Part shown: positions 1 through 7,490 of the stretch, one piece after another
How the letters are laid out: every line of letters starts with the position of its first letter
Numbering within the stretch: the stretch's first letter is position 1
Notes under the pieces: generated by a model
What the model saw: only the letters and a program-made list of their open reading frames with translations
The model's database searches: none
What the model was told of the DNA's origin: nothing
Source: Bradyrhizobium barranii subsp. apii
Lineage (GTDB): Bacteria > Pseudomonadota > Alphaproteobacteria > Rhizobiales > Xanthobacteraceae
NCBI RefSeq assembly: GCF_011516635.5
Contig: NZ_CP096255.1
Coordinates: 7,748,501-7,812,500, forward strand
Length of the DNA stretch: 64,000 bases
Reading direction: 5' to 3'
Program-made: the position numbers and the translations under genes

Positions 1-1
1 C

Positions 2-592
2 TGGTTGCGCTCGCTGATGCGGCGCTACCAGGATTTTGCGACCGTCACGCGCGACTCGCTCGCCTATACGCTGCGCCTGCTCGGGCTCGCCTACGAAGGC
101 GAAGCGTTCGAGCGGGTGATCGAGAAATACCTGGATCTCGATCTCTACCCCGATGCAGCCGCCGCGCTTGCCGCGCTGAAGCCGCGAAAGCTCGCCATCC
201 TCTCGAATGGCAGTCCGGACATGCTGAATGCGCTCGTGCGCAATTCCGGGCTCGACCGTCTGCTCGATGCCACCATCAGCGTGGATGCGAAGAAGGTCTT
301 CAAGCCGTCTCCAGAGGCCTACACGCTGATCGGCGAGGCGTTCGGCACCAGGCCGGATGAGGTTCTGTTCGTCTCGTCCAATCCCTGGGATGTCGCGGGC
401 GCGAAGTCGTTCGGACTGAACGTCGCCTGGATCGAACGTGTGACGCCCGAGGCGATGGCGCTGGCTTGCGTCGAGAACGAACTCGTGGCACCGCTGACGA
501 TGTACAAGGCGATCCGGACCCAGATGGACGAGCTTGGGTTCGCGCCGGATCATCGTGTCCGCGCGCTCTCGGAACTGCCAACGATCGTTTAA
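2..592 (+). CDS. Haloacid dehalogenase type II (HAD family), 5' end outside window
   Basis: C-terminal part of an L-2-haloacid dehalogenase, a cytoplasmic HAD hydrolase that removes halide from short 2-haloalkanoates. The open frame runs in from the left edge, so the start codon and the nucleophile-Asp motif I lie outside. Visible are the motif II Ser in LAILSNGS, the motif III Lys in KVFKPSPEAY and the SSNPWDVAGAKSFG segment carrying the acidic motif IV, all in the family's order. It ends in TAA. Roughly 195 of the usual 220-240 residues are present. The YbaK-like gene follows on the same strand after 27 bp. Family assignment is firm; the substrate is not shown by sequence, and other HAD phosphatase activities are possible. 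Confidence 0.85.
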   Translation, partial: WLRSLMRRYQDFATVTRDSLAYTLRLLGLAYEGEAFERVIEKYLDLDLYPDAAAALAALKPRKLAILSNGSPDMLNALVRNSGLDRLLDATISVDAKKVFKPSPEAYTLIGEAFGTRPDEVLFVSSNPWDVAGAKSFGLNVAWIERVTPEAMALACVENELVAPLTMYKAIRTQMDELGFAPDHRVRALSELPTIV

Positions 593-619
593 GCATCGCC
601 GCCCGCCCATGAGTTTGGA

Positions 620-1087
620 ATGAGCCTTCAATCCGTTCGCGCCTTCTTCGCCGAGAAAGCCCCCGACATCTCTGTCATCGAATCCCCGATCAGCTCGGCC
701 ACGGTGCCGTTGGCCGCCGAAGCCTATGGCGTCGAGCCCGGCCGGATCGCCAAGACCCTGTCGTTGCGCATCGGCGAGCGTGTGATCCTGATCGTTGCCG
801 CCGGCACCTCGCGGATGGACAACAAGAAGGTCAAGGCTGCGTTCGGCGGCAAGCCGAAGATGCTCGGGCTGGAGGAGGTCGCCGAGATCACCGGCCACGA
901 GGTCGGCGGCGTCTGCCCGTTCGGACTGAAGTCGCCGTTGCCGATCTATTGCGATGTGTCGCTGAAGGCGTTCGACGTGGTGGTACCCGCCGCAGGCTCG
1001 ACCCACAGCGCCGTGCGCATCACGCCCGAGCGGATGGCGGAGCTCACCGCGGCCGAATGGGTCGACGTCTGCGAGCACAGGCCTTAA
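620..1087 (+). CDS. YbaK/EbsC-family aminoacyl-tRNA deacylase
   Basis: A 155-residue single-domain protein of the YbaK/ProX editing superfamily, which hydrolyses mischarged aminoacyl-tRNAs (Cys-, Ala- or Pro-tRNA depending on subgroup). The core is visible: AAEAYGVEPGRIAKTLSLR near residues 34-52 with the conserved catalytic-region Lys, then a GG-V-PFGL segment (GGVCPFGL, about residues 95-102) and AGSTHSAVRI near the C terminus, typical of free-standing YbaK-like proteins. Length matches the family. It lies 27 bp after the dehalogenase gene on the same strand, so the two may be cotranscribed. Which tRNA is edited cannot be read from the sequence. Confidence 0.85.
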   Translation: MSLQSVRAFFAEKAPDISVIESPISSATVPLAAEAYGVEPGRIAKTLSLRIGERVILIVAAGTSRMDNKKVKAAFGGKPKMLGLEEVAEITGHEVGGVCPFGLKSPLPIYCDVSLKAFDVVVPAAGSTHSAVRITPERMAELTAAEWVDVCEHRP

Positions 1088-1269
1088 GGCCGCTCCGGCC
1101 TGTGTTCATGAAGGGCGATCTCACGCCAGGTCGGTTTTGGCACCTGGCTGGCCGCAATTCGTTGCACGGTTAGGACGGTTTCGGGACTGGACGACCGGTC
1201 GTTGAACCGCGAGGGCGCCAAATGCGATGCCTGATGCAATTGCCGGTCAGGAAGGTTACCATATGGACC

Positions 1270-2136
1270 ATGGCCGACGACAAGGTGAAACGACGATTGA
1301 CGACCGTCCTGTGCGCTGACGTGCAGGGCTATTCTCGCCTCATGGAGGCAGACGAGACTGGAACGTTGGAGACGCTGCGCCGCTACCGCACTGCCTTTGC
1401 GGGACTGGTGGAGCGCCATGACGGCCGGATCGTGAATACCTGGGGCGATGCTGTGATCGCCGAGTTCGCCAGCGTCGTCGAGGCCGTGCAATGCGCGGTC
1501 GAAATTCAGCAGGAAATTTCCAACCAGGATTCGGACCCACCTCACGCGAACCCGATGCGGTTTCGCATCGGCATCAACCTCGGCGATGTGATGGTGGACG
1601 GGTCCGACATCTATGGCGACGGGGTCAATATCGCGTCACGGCTGCAAGAGCTCGCCGAACCCGGCGGCGTCGTGATCTCAAGCTCCGTCTACGATCAGGT
1701 GCACAACAAATTGTCCGTTGGCTTCGACTGTCTCGGCCAGCGACCAATGAAGAACGTTGCTCCCATGACCAGCTATCGCGTGGCCATGAGCGGCCAAAGC
1801 GCTGGGCGACGGAGCTTCCCGGTTGACGAAAGCCTCCCTCCCCAGGGGCGGGCAGTTGCAGATTCGGAAACTGGCGCGCGATGGATTGACAGCAGGCACG
1901 AGCCATCCACCTGGATGGGCTTCGTCTCGGATTGGCTGGCGAAGCTGCCCCGCCCGGTTGCAGTGGCCCTCACGGTTTCGGGCTTTCTGATTCTGATCAA
2001 CGTTTTCACCGGCATGCACAAGATCTGGTTCCATTGGCCAGTCGCAGCATTGCTCTTCGGTGCCCTCTTGCGGACAGCGCTGCGACAGCGACCCGAGCCG
2101 AACAGCAAGCGGGAGCGCCAAACGAGTCGGGAGTGA
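1270..2136 (+). CDS. Class III adenylate/guanylate cyclase with C-terminal membrane segments
   Basis: The N-terminal ~185 residues form a class III nucleotide cyclase domain that makes cAMP (or cGMP) from the NTP. It opens with RRLTTVLCADVQGYSRLM, in which the first metal-binding Asp lies; NTWGDAVIAEF carries the second metal site, and GDGVNIASRLQELAEPGG follows. After a variable linker there are two hydrophobic helices (about residues 226-272), so the catalytic domain is probably tethered to the inner membrane. I chose the ATG at 1270 because MADDKVKRRL is the usual start of this rhizobial family; an in-frame ATG at 1222 would add 16 unlike residues. These cyclases are numerous in Bradyrhizobium. 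The activating signal is unknown. Confidence 0.85.
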   Translation: MADDKVKRRLTTVLCADVQGYSRLMEADETGTLETLRRYRTAFAGLVERHDGRIVNTWGDAVIAEFASVVEAVQCAVEIQQEISNQDSDPPHANPMRFRIGINLGDVMVDGSDIYGDGVNIASRLQELAEPGGVVISSSVYDQVHNKLSVGFDCLGQRPMKNVAPMTSYRVAMSGQSAGRRSFPVDESLPPQGRAVADSETGARWIDSRHEPSTWMGFVSDWLAKLPRPVAVALTVSGFLILINVFTGMHKIWFHWPVAALLFGALLRTALRQRPEPNSKRERQTSRE

Positions 2137-2160
2137 GACGGTCGCTTCAGCTTATGACTT

Positions 2161-2209
2161 GAGCATGACCTCTTCGGAAAATCGCATCACACTTTTCCGG
2201 ATCATGCTC
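2161..2209. repeat. Dispersed palindromic repeat (GCATGAT...ATCATGC type), copy A
   Basis: Imperfect inverted repeat bounded by GAGCATGA and TCATGCTC, with inner arms around CGGAAAA and TTTTCCGG. A second copy of the same design lies at 58100-58145. It sits between two convergent genes and touches the stop codon of the small secreted protein. Its hairpin could terminate transcription from both sides, but its form is that of the dispersed palindromes common between Bradyrhizobium genes. Confidence 0.7.
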
Positions 2210-2562
2210 TAGTCGTTGTCATCATCATAGGGACGTGGTGGCGCGGCGACAGGCGGCGGCGCATTGTTGTAGCGCGGCGGCGGCACAGACCGGCCGCGCG
2301 GGACCGGCTGCTGCGGCTGGGCCTGGTTGTTCGACTGGAACACCGCCCGGCATGCGCTCGAAAGCTGCGGCGTGTTCTGCTGCAGGCAGGTCACAATGCG
2401 GTTCGTGTCCGGAATCTGGTCGCTGCAAAGGCGCCAGACATCCGGCGTACACGCCATCTGCTGTTCCATTGTGCCGCGATAGTCCTGGGCTGACGCCGCG
2501 CCCTGCGCGACGATGCCGCTGACTGCAAGCGCCAGACCCAGCGCAATCCGCTCTGTTCGCAT
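2209..2562 (-). CDS. Small secreted cysteine-containing protein, proline-rich C terminus
   Basis: I do not recognise a named family function. The 117-residue product begins with a clear Sec signal peptide (RTERIALGLALAVSGIVA, cleavage probably after ASA-Q near residue 25). The mature part has four cysteines in about 40 residues (MACTPDVWRLC, IVTCLQQN, SSACRAVF), resembling a single Cys-rich module of the periplasmic proteins common in Rhizobiales. A Pro/Gln-rich tail from about residue 80 ends in DDDND. It is probably exported and disulphide-bonded. It converges on the cyclase gene and is followed by a palindromic repeat. Confidence 0.75.
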   Translation of the reverse strand: MRTERIALGLALAVSGIVAQGAASAQDYRGTMEQQMACTPDVWRLCSDQIPDTNRIVTCLQQNTPQLSSACRAVFQSNNQAQPQQPVPRGRSVPPPRYNNAPPPVAAPPRPYDDDND

Positions 2563-2657
2563 ATCCCGATCCTTCTCGATTCCCTTGATTTGTCTTCAAT
2601 CAATGAGACGCGGTCAGGTTCTGAACCAACAAAAAAATGTGAAAATGCGGCGGGAAC

Positions 2658-3647
2658 CTATTCCACCTTGCCGATCTTCTTCACCGCCGCGATCAGCCGC
2701 GCGCTGTCCGTCGCCACGAATTGCGAGAATGCCGGCGCGTCCTGATAGGCGGCCAGACTGCCCGAGGCCTCGAAGCTCCTGAGCACATCCGGACTCGTCA
2801 TCACCTTCGCCATCGCTTCGCGCAGGCGGCTCGCGACCGGCGCAGGAAGAGCGCTCTGTGCAAAGAGCCCGGCCCAGATGTACATCTCGACGTCCTTGTA
2901 GCCGAGCTCCTGAAAGGTCGGAACGTCGGGGAAGCTCGCGATGCGCTGAGCGCCGCAATTGCCGAGCACGCGCAGCTTGCCGTCGTCGACCTGCGGCTTC
3001 AGGGTACCGGGCGCGGCTGCTATCGCCTGCACGGTGCCGCTGAGCAGCGCGGTCAGCGCGGGGCCCGCGCCGCGGAACGGAACATGCAGCAACTTGATGT
3101 CGGCGCTGCTCGCGAACATCTCCATCGCGACATGCAGCGTCCCGTAAGGACCGGACGAGCCGTAAGTGATTTGGCCCGGCCGCTTCTTCGCATCCGCGAC
3201 AAAATCCTGCGCCGTCTTCCACGGCGCCGAGGCCGGCACCGCGAGCAGCGTGGGATCGGCGAGGACGCGCGCGATCGGCATGAACTGCGAGACTTCGTAC
3301 GCAACGGGTCGGTCGAACAGGCGATCGGCCTCGGGGAGCACCGCGAGCGAGGACAGCGTCATCAGCAGCGTGTAGCCGTCGGGCTCCGCGCGCGCCGCCG
3401 CAGCATTGCCGACCGATCCGCCGCCGCCGCCGGCGCGGTTGTCGACAATGACGGGCTTGCCGAGGACTCGCTCCAGCGCCATCGCGACCGGACGCGCGGC
3501 AAGATCGGCCTGACCGCCCGCCGGAAACGGCACGATCATGGTGATGTTGCGCACCGGATAGGCTTGCGCGAAGGCCTTGTCAGGTAAAGCAGCCCGCAAC
3601 AACGGCAATGCCGCAGCGGCGCGCAAGAGATCACGTCGATCCATCAT
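2658..3647 (-). CDS. Bug-family (TctC-like) periplasmic substrate-binding protein
   Basis: A 329-residue extracytoplasmic receptor of the Bug/TctC family, which binds carboxylates and similar small acids, usually for a TctAB-type transporter. The N terminus MMDRRDLLRAAAALPLL has a twin Arg before a hydrophobic stretch, consistent with a Tat or Sec signal cleaved after AFA. The mature start has YPVRNITMIVPFPAGGQAD, the family hallmark, followed by DNRAGGGGGSVG and YGSSGPYGTLHVAMEMF. No TctA or TctB lies next to it, so it is an orphan receptor, as is frequent in this family. Either of two adjacent ATGs could start it; the second is better spaced from GAGGGG. The ligand is unknown. Confidence 0.88.
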   Translation of the reverse strand: MMDRRDLLRAAAALPLLRAALPDKAFAQAYPVRNITMIVPFPAGGQADLAARPVAMALERVLGKPVIVDNRAGGGGGSVGNAAAARAEPDGYTLLMTLSSLAVLPEADRLFDRPVAYEVSQFMPIARVLADPTLLAVPASAPWKTAQDFVADAKKRPGQITYGSSGPYGTLHVAMEMFASSADIKLLHVPFRGAGPALTALLSGTVQAIAAAPGTLKPQVDDGKLRVLGNCGAQRIASFPDVPTFQELGYKDVEMYIWAGLFAQSALPAPVASRLREAMAKVMTSPDVLRSFEASGSLAAYQDAPAFSQFVATDSARLIAAVKKIGKVE

Positions 3648-3794
3648 GGTCCCCTCGCCCCCGATTATCTTTGTTTCGCTGGCAGCCTAACCGGCCGAGC
3701 GGCAAGAACAAGGCGTTTACGAAGTATTGACCATGTTCGGTCCGGCCCGGAACGCTTCCCTGAACCCGCTGTTGCCCTCTTGAGGGAGTGGGTG

Positions 3795-4052
3795 ATGCGG
3801 AATCTTGCGACCATCGACGTCGCCCTGGACGAGATGCTGGTGAATCTCGCAGCAATCGTCTTGCGGCTTTCAAAGCCCGAATTGACGCGAACGCCGGAAG
3901 CGCGGCGCGCCCTGGCGCAATCGGTCCATCAATACACCGCCTGCGCGGCACGCTCGAACGACCCGCGCGTTCACGAATTGAAGACGCAGCTGGAGGGGAC
4001 GCTGAAGCCAGCCTTGCGCATTGTCGCGATCAACGGCGTGAAGGTGTCGTGA
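3795..4052 (+). CDS. Small hypothetical protein
   Basis: An 85-residue predicted cytoplasmic protein (MRNLATIDVALDEMLV...) with no signal peptide, no cysteine cluster and no motif I recognise; it is rich in Leu, Ala and Arg and probably helical. I start it at 3795 because GAGGGAG lies six bases upstream; the frame is open slightly further 5' from a TTG. It is divergent from the Bug receptor and is followed directly by the REP pair that flanks the RAYT gene. Codon use resembles the neighbours, which supports a real gene, but there is no functional evidence. Confidence 0.55.
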   Translation: MRNLATIDVALDEMLVNLAAIVLRLSKPELTRTPEARRALAQSVHQYTACAARSNDPRVHELKTQLEGTLKPALRIVAINGVKVS

Positions 4053-4073
4053 TCGGAAGTCGTAATCTGAAAT

Positions 4074-4180
4074 GGTGGGCGCGCTTCGCTTTGCCCACCC
4101 TACGATAGTTGTGCGGAGGATCGACGAGCGAGATCTCGTAGGGTGGGCAAAGGCGCGCTCTTCGCGCGCCGTGCCCACCA
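4074..4180. repeat. REP pair (BIME-like), left flank of RAYT
   Basis: Two inverted REP units: GGTGGGCGCGC...TTTGCCCACCCTAC at about 4074-4104 and GTAGGGTGGGCAAAG...CCGTGCCCACC at 4138-4180. Each folds as a hairpin of its own. The spacer (TAG...GAGCGAGATCTC) resembles that of the right-hand pair at 4726-4824, so the whole ~105 bp unit is a direct repeat around the transposase gene. The right end touches the RAYT stop codon. Confidence 0.85.
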
Positions 4181-4714
4181 TCATTCTCCGAACTGCCCCG
4201 CGATCTCCCGCATATCCCCTCCCCAATCCACGGGGAGAGTGCCTTGTTCGACGTAGCGATGGAAGCTGCTGAGGGACCAATCGCGCGCACGCGTGACGAG
4301 GCCATGCTTCACTGGATTGAAGTGGATGTAGTCGACGTGGCGCTCCAAGTCCGCGTCGTCTCGAATCGCGTGCTCCCAGTAGCGGCGCTGCCAAATGCCC
4401 TTCTCGCGCTTGAGTGACTTGCTTGCCGAGCGCTCCTGCGCTTCCAATCCTCGCGAGAAACCGCCCTTGATCAAATTCCAACGCGACGAAAAGTCGGAAT
4501 CATTCTCCGGGAGCGACCAAATGGCATGGAGATGGTCGGGAAGGATACAGATCGCGACGGTCTCGAACGGTCGGCGCTGCTGAACGGTTTGGTAAATTCG
4601 TCTTAGGCGATCAACATGATCTGCGAGCAGAGTGCTTGAACGATCGGCGAGCACGACCGTGAAAAAGAACGTGCAGCCTTGTGCGCGCCGATATCGAGGC
4701 ATCTGCGATCCCAT
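4181..4714 (-). CDS. REP-associated tyrosine transposase (RAYT, Y1_Tnp/IS200-like fold)
   Basis: A 177-residue single-strand-type Y1 transposase. The HUH pair is His61-x-His63 in ILPDHLHAIW and the nucleophile is probably Tyr129 in HVDYIHFNPVKHG, the signature of the REP-associated branch; IWQRRYWEH just before it is also typical. These enzymes nick REP hairpins and are thought to have spread REPs through genomes while usually remaining single-copy. A second in-frame ATG four codons in (MPRYRRAQG) is an equally good start. The gene is intact and lies between two direct copies of a REP pair, with further pairs of the same family elsewhere in the window, so the enzyme and its presumed substrate occur together. 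Confidence 0.9.
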   Translation of the reverse strand: MGSQMPRYRRAQGCTFFFTVVLADRSSTLLADHVDRLRRIYQTVQQRRPFETVAICILPDHLHAIWSLPENDSDFSSRWNLIKGGFSRGLEAQERSASKSLKREKGIWQRRYWEHAIRDDADLERHVDYIHFNPVKHGLVTRARDWSLSSFHRYVEQGTLPVDWGGDMREIAGQFGE

Positions 4715-4725
4715 CAGGCAAAGGC

Positions 4726-4824
4726 GTGGGCACGCTTCGCTTTGCCCACCCTACGATAGCCGTTTGCAGGATAGACTAGCGAGATCACGTAGGGTGGGCA
4801 AAGGCGCAACGCGCCGTGCCCACC
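4726..4824. repeat. REP pair (BIME-like), right flank of RAYT
   Basis: Units at 4726-4758 (GTGGGCACGC...TTTGCCCACCCTACGA) and 4789-4824 (GTAGGGTGGGCAAAGGCGC...GCCGTGCCCACC) in opposite orientation, separated by a spacer like that of the pair at 4074-4180. Together the two pairs bracket the RAYT gene as direct repeats. Confidence 0.85.
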
Positions 4825-4831
4825 AAGGGAT

Positions 4832-5708
4832 CTACCCCGCTTTGTTGACACCTTTCTTCGGCCGCCGCTTGCACGTGCCTGGCAGCTTCGCCGCGAGAAA
4901 ATCGCCGAGCGCCTCGACGCGTGCGGGGCGCGGGCCGCCGGGTGGCGTCACCAGATGCACGGCGCCTTCGGCCTGCTTCCAGTCTTTCAGGATCACCTCG
5001 ACCTCGCCGGACGAAATCGCCTCGCCGACGATGAACTCGGGCAGCTCGGCGATGCCGAGGCCGGCGATCAGCGCCGGCATCACCGCTTCACCGTTGTTGA
5101 CGCGAAGCTGTCCGCCCGGACGTACGCTGGCCTGCTCGCCTGCCGAATTGGTGTAGTTCCAGACATTGGGCGTGGAGAGATAAGCGTAGCTGAAGCATTT
5201 GTGTTCGGCGAGATGCATCGGATGCGTCGGCCGGCCATGTTTCTTGAGGTAGGACGGCGCGGCCACCGTGAAGCGCGGCATGGTGAAGAGCCTCCGCGCG
5301 ATCAGCGAAGAGTCCGGCAGCCGCGCGATCCGCACCGCCATGTCAAAGCCCTCGCCGATCAGATCGATGGTCGCATCGCTCAGATGCAGATCGACCGAGA
5401 CCTCCGGATAGGTCTCGAAGAACTCCGGCAGCAGCGGCGCCAGCGCCTCGTTCTCGGCCGCCTCGCCGTCGACGAGCAGGCGCGTGGCGCGTGGCGCGTT
5501 CGGCGAGCTTGTGCCCGGCATCGGTCAGCGCCAGCCGCCGCGAGGTGCGGTTGAACAGCCGGGCACCGAGCCGCTCCTCCAGCCGCGTGACCGCCTTGGA
5601 CACCGTTGCCTTGGACATCGCGAGCTCGCTCGCGGCCCCTGCAAACGACCGTAATTCCGCGACTTTTGCGAAAATCGCGAGCGCCTCGAAATCGGGGAGT
5701 TTTGCCAT
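4832..5708 (-). pseudogene. LysR-family regulator, broken by a 7-bp duplication and an internal deletion
   Basis: The HTH domain is read from 5708 (MAKLPDFEALAIFAKV...SRRLALTDAGHKLAERATR) and the effector domain in another frame, ending at 4832. At 5479-5499 the heptamer GGCGCGT is repeated three times; removing one copy joins the frames as ...ERATRLLVDGEAAENEAL. The next residues are APLLPEFF, whereas LysR proteins have about 20 residues (xxxPRGxLRIxxxxxxVPFV) here, as in the intact LysR at 36297-37205. A second, in-frame deletion near 5441 therefore removed the first strand of the effector domain. The gene is divergent from the SDR at 5826, the expected place for its regulator. It is probably nonfunctional; an assembly error cannot be excluded. 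Confidence 0.8.
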
Positions 5709-5736
5709 GTGCGCCGGTCCAATTGGGGTATTTCAG

Positions 5737-5751
5737 GAAACAATGCGTTTC
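5737..5751. promoter_or_regulatory. Candidate LysR operator (GAAAC-N5-GTTTC)
   Basis: Perfect inverted repeat GAAAC-AATGC-GTTTC in the 117-bp divergent gap between the broken LysR gene and the SDR gene. Its length and symmetry fit a T-N11-A type LysR box. It is inferred from position and symmetry only. Confidence 0.4.
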
Positions 5752-5825
5752 AACAGTTTCTATTTCTACACCACAGGCGGAGGCTTATCCAAGGGTCATC
5801 AGACATTCAGGACCGGAGAAATCCA

Positions 5826-6578
5826 ATGACCAAGAAGCTCGCAGGCAAGGTTGCCCTCGTCACCGGCGGCTCGCGTGGCATCGGCGCGGCCTCGGCCCGC
5901 GCTCTCGCCGATGAAGGCGCGGATGTCGCCATCAGCTATGTCGCCTCGCCCGAAAAGGCCGAGGCGGTCGTCACCGAACTGAAGGCCCGCGGCGTCAAGG
6001 CCCGCGCTTTCAAGGCAGACCAAGCCTCGGCCAAGGACGTGACGCAGCTCGTCAATGACGTCGCCAAGGAATTCGGCCATCTCGACATCCTCGTCAACAA
6101 TGCCGGCGTTGCCGCCGGCGGCGCGATCGACGATGCGAAGGCTGACACGGCCGCGCTTGAACGTCAGGATTCCATCAACGTACACGGCGTGATCGCCGCG
6201 ATCCGCGCTGCCTCGCAATTGATGGGCGAAGGCGGCCGCATCGTCACCGTCGGCTCCATGCTCGCCGACCGCGCCTCGTTCCCGGGGCTTGCCGACTGCG
6301 TCGCCACCAAGGCAGCCGTCGTCGGCTACACCAAGGGCGCGGCACGCGACCTCGGCCCGCGCGGCATCACCGTGAACGTGGTGCAGCCCGGCTCGATCGA
6401 CACCGACATGAACCCGAAGGACGGCGGCGAGTTCGCCGAGACGCAGCGCAAGCAGCACGCGCTGCAGCGCTTCGGCCGCCCCGAGGAAGTCGCCGCCGGC
6501 GTCGTGTTCCTCGCAAGCCCGGAAGCCTCCTTCGTCACCGGCACGGTGCTCAACGTCGACGGCGGGTTCGGCGCCTGA
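5826..6578 (+). CDS. SDR-family oxidoreductase (FabG-like) lacking the catalytic Tyr
   Basis: A 250-residue classical short-chain dehydrogenase. The cofactor motif TGGSRGIG (residues 13-20), NNAG (91-94) and the substrate Ser144 in VGSM are present. The YxxxK motif reads DCVATK: Lys162 is in place but residue 158, normally Tyr, is Cys (TGC at 6297-6299, one base from TAC). The C terminus keeps PGSIDTDMNP and TGTVLNVDGGFGA. I start at 5826 (MTKKLAGKVALVTGG); the open frame extends upstream but without family similarity. It is followed by pirin and WrbA and is divergent from a broken LysR gene. The fold should form and bind NAD(P), but normal ketoreductase activity is doubtful. Confidence 0.88.
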   Translation: MTKKLAGKVALVTGGSRGIGAASARALADEGADVAISYVASPEKAEAVVTELKARGVKARAFKADQASAKDVTQLVNDVAKEFGHLDILVNNAGVAAGGAIDDAKADTAALERQDSINVHGVIAAIRAASQLMGEGGRIVTVGSMLADRASFPGLADCVATKAAVVGYTKGAARDLGPRGITVNVVQPGSIDTDMNPKDGGEFAETQRKQHALQRFGRPEEVAAGVVFLASPEASFVTGTVLNVDGGFGA

Positions 6579-6628
6579 TCAAGGCGCCAGCCGTTCACCC
6601 CAAAGGATCACACAAAGGAATTACCCAG

Positions 6629-7327
6629 ATGATCGAACTCAGACCTTTCGCAAAGCTCGGCGGCGCCGATCACGGCTGGCTCAAGGCCAAGCACCATTTC
6701 TCCTTCGCGAGTCACTACGATCCGAACAACATGGGTCATGGCGCCCTGCGGGTGTGGAACGACGACGAGATCGCGCCGAACACCGGCTTTCCCGCCCATC
6801 CTCACGCCAACATGGAAATCATCACCTATGTGCGCGAGGGCGCGATCACCCATCAGGACAGCCTCGGCAACGAGGGCCGCACTGAAGCGGGCGACGTGCA
6901 GGTGATGAGCGCCGGCAGCGGTGTTCGCCACTCCGAATACAATCTCGAGCCGACCAAGACCCGGATCTTCCAGATCTGGATCGAACCGACCGCGCGTGGC
7001 GGCCAGCCGACCTGGGGCTCGAAGCCGTTTCCGAAGGCGGACCGCACCGGCAAGCTCGTCACCATCGCCAGCGGCGACGAGAACGACAAGGACGCCTTGC
7101 CGATCCGCGCCGATGCGCGGGTGCTGGCGACCACACTGAAGGCCGGCGAAACGGCTGAGTATTCAGCTCAGAAGTCGCGCCACCTTTATCTCGTGCCGGC
7201 GGCAGGCGCGGTCGAAATCAACGGCGTGCGCGTCAACGCCCGCGACGGCGCCGCGATCCGCGACGAGGACAAGCTGAAGATCACGGCGCTGGAAGATTCC
7301 GAGCTCGTGCTCGTCGACGCGGCTTAA
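6629..7327 (+). CDS. Pirin-family protein (YhhW-like bicupin)
   Basis: A 232-residue pirin homologue of the E. coli YhhW type. The N-terminal cupin has the metal ligands in GFPAHPHANMEIITY (two His) and later GVRHSEYN, with the Glu in between; this mononuclear metal centre gives quercetin 2,3-dioxygenase activity in YhhW. The C-terminal cupin (from about residue 140) lacks metal ligands, as usual. Length is normal. The gene starts 50 bp after the SDR gene and precedes wrbA; such SDR-pirin-WrbA groups are found with LysR regulators of electrophile or quinone stress. The physiological substrate is not known. Confidence 0.88.
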   Translation: MIELRPFAKLGGADHGWLKAKHHFSFASHYDPNNMGHGALRVWNDDEIAPNTGFPAHPHANMEIITYVREGAITHQDSLGNEGRTEAGDVQVMSAGSGVRHSEYNLEPTKTRIFQIWIEPTARGGQPTWGSKPFPKADRTGKLVTIASGDENDKDALPIRADARVLATTLKAGETAEYSAQKSRHLYLVPAAGAVEINGVRVNARDGAAIRDEDKLKITALEDSELVLVDAA

Positions 7328-7336
7328 GCGCTATCC

Positions 7337-7450
7337 GTCATGGCCGGGCTTGTCCCGGCCATCCACGCCCCTCCATGGGCGCACAAGAACGTGGATGCCC
7401 GGGAAATCTAGCGCGAAGACGCGCTTCGCGCTTCTGCCCGGGCATGACGA
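7337..7450. repeat. Dispersed palindromic repeat (TCATGGCCGGG...CCCGGGCATGA type)
   Basis: A composite repeat between the pirin and wrbA genes: GTCATGGCCGGGCTTGTCCC at the left, an internal CCATCCACG/CGTGGAT pair, a GCGCGAAG/CTTCGCGC hairpin and GCCCGGGCATGAC at the right. This pattern recurs in Bradyrhizobium intergenic DNA. It sits within what would otherwise be one operon and may reduce readthrough into wrbA. Confidence 0.7.
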
Positions 7451-7490
7451 CCCCCAACAACATTCAACATCGATCCCAACGGAGACCACC

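Noticed and set aside
1138..1156. Possible sigma-54 promoter (TGGCAC-N5-TGGC)
   Set aside because: The -12 element lacks TTGC and no sigma-54-dependent gene follows at a suitable distance.
5479..5499. CRISPR-like or satellite array
   Set aside because: Only three 7-bp units within a coding sequence; no spacers. It is treated as a slippage tract.
5709..5825. Upstream extension of the SDR at 5826
   Set aside because: No SDR similarity and it passes through the LysR operator region; the ATG at 5826 matches the family start.
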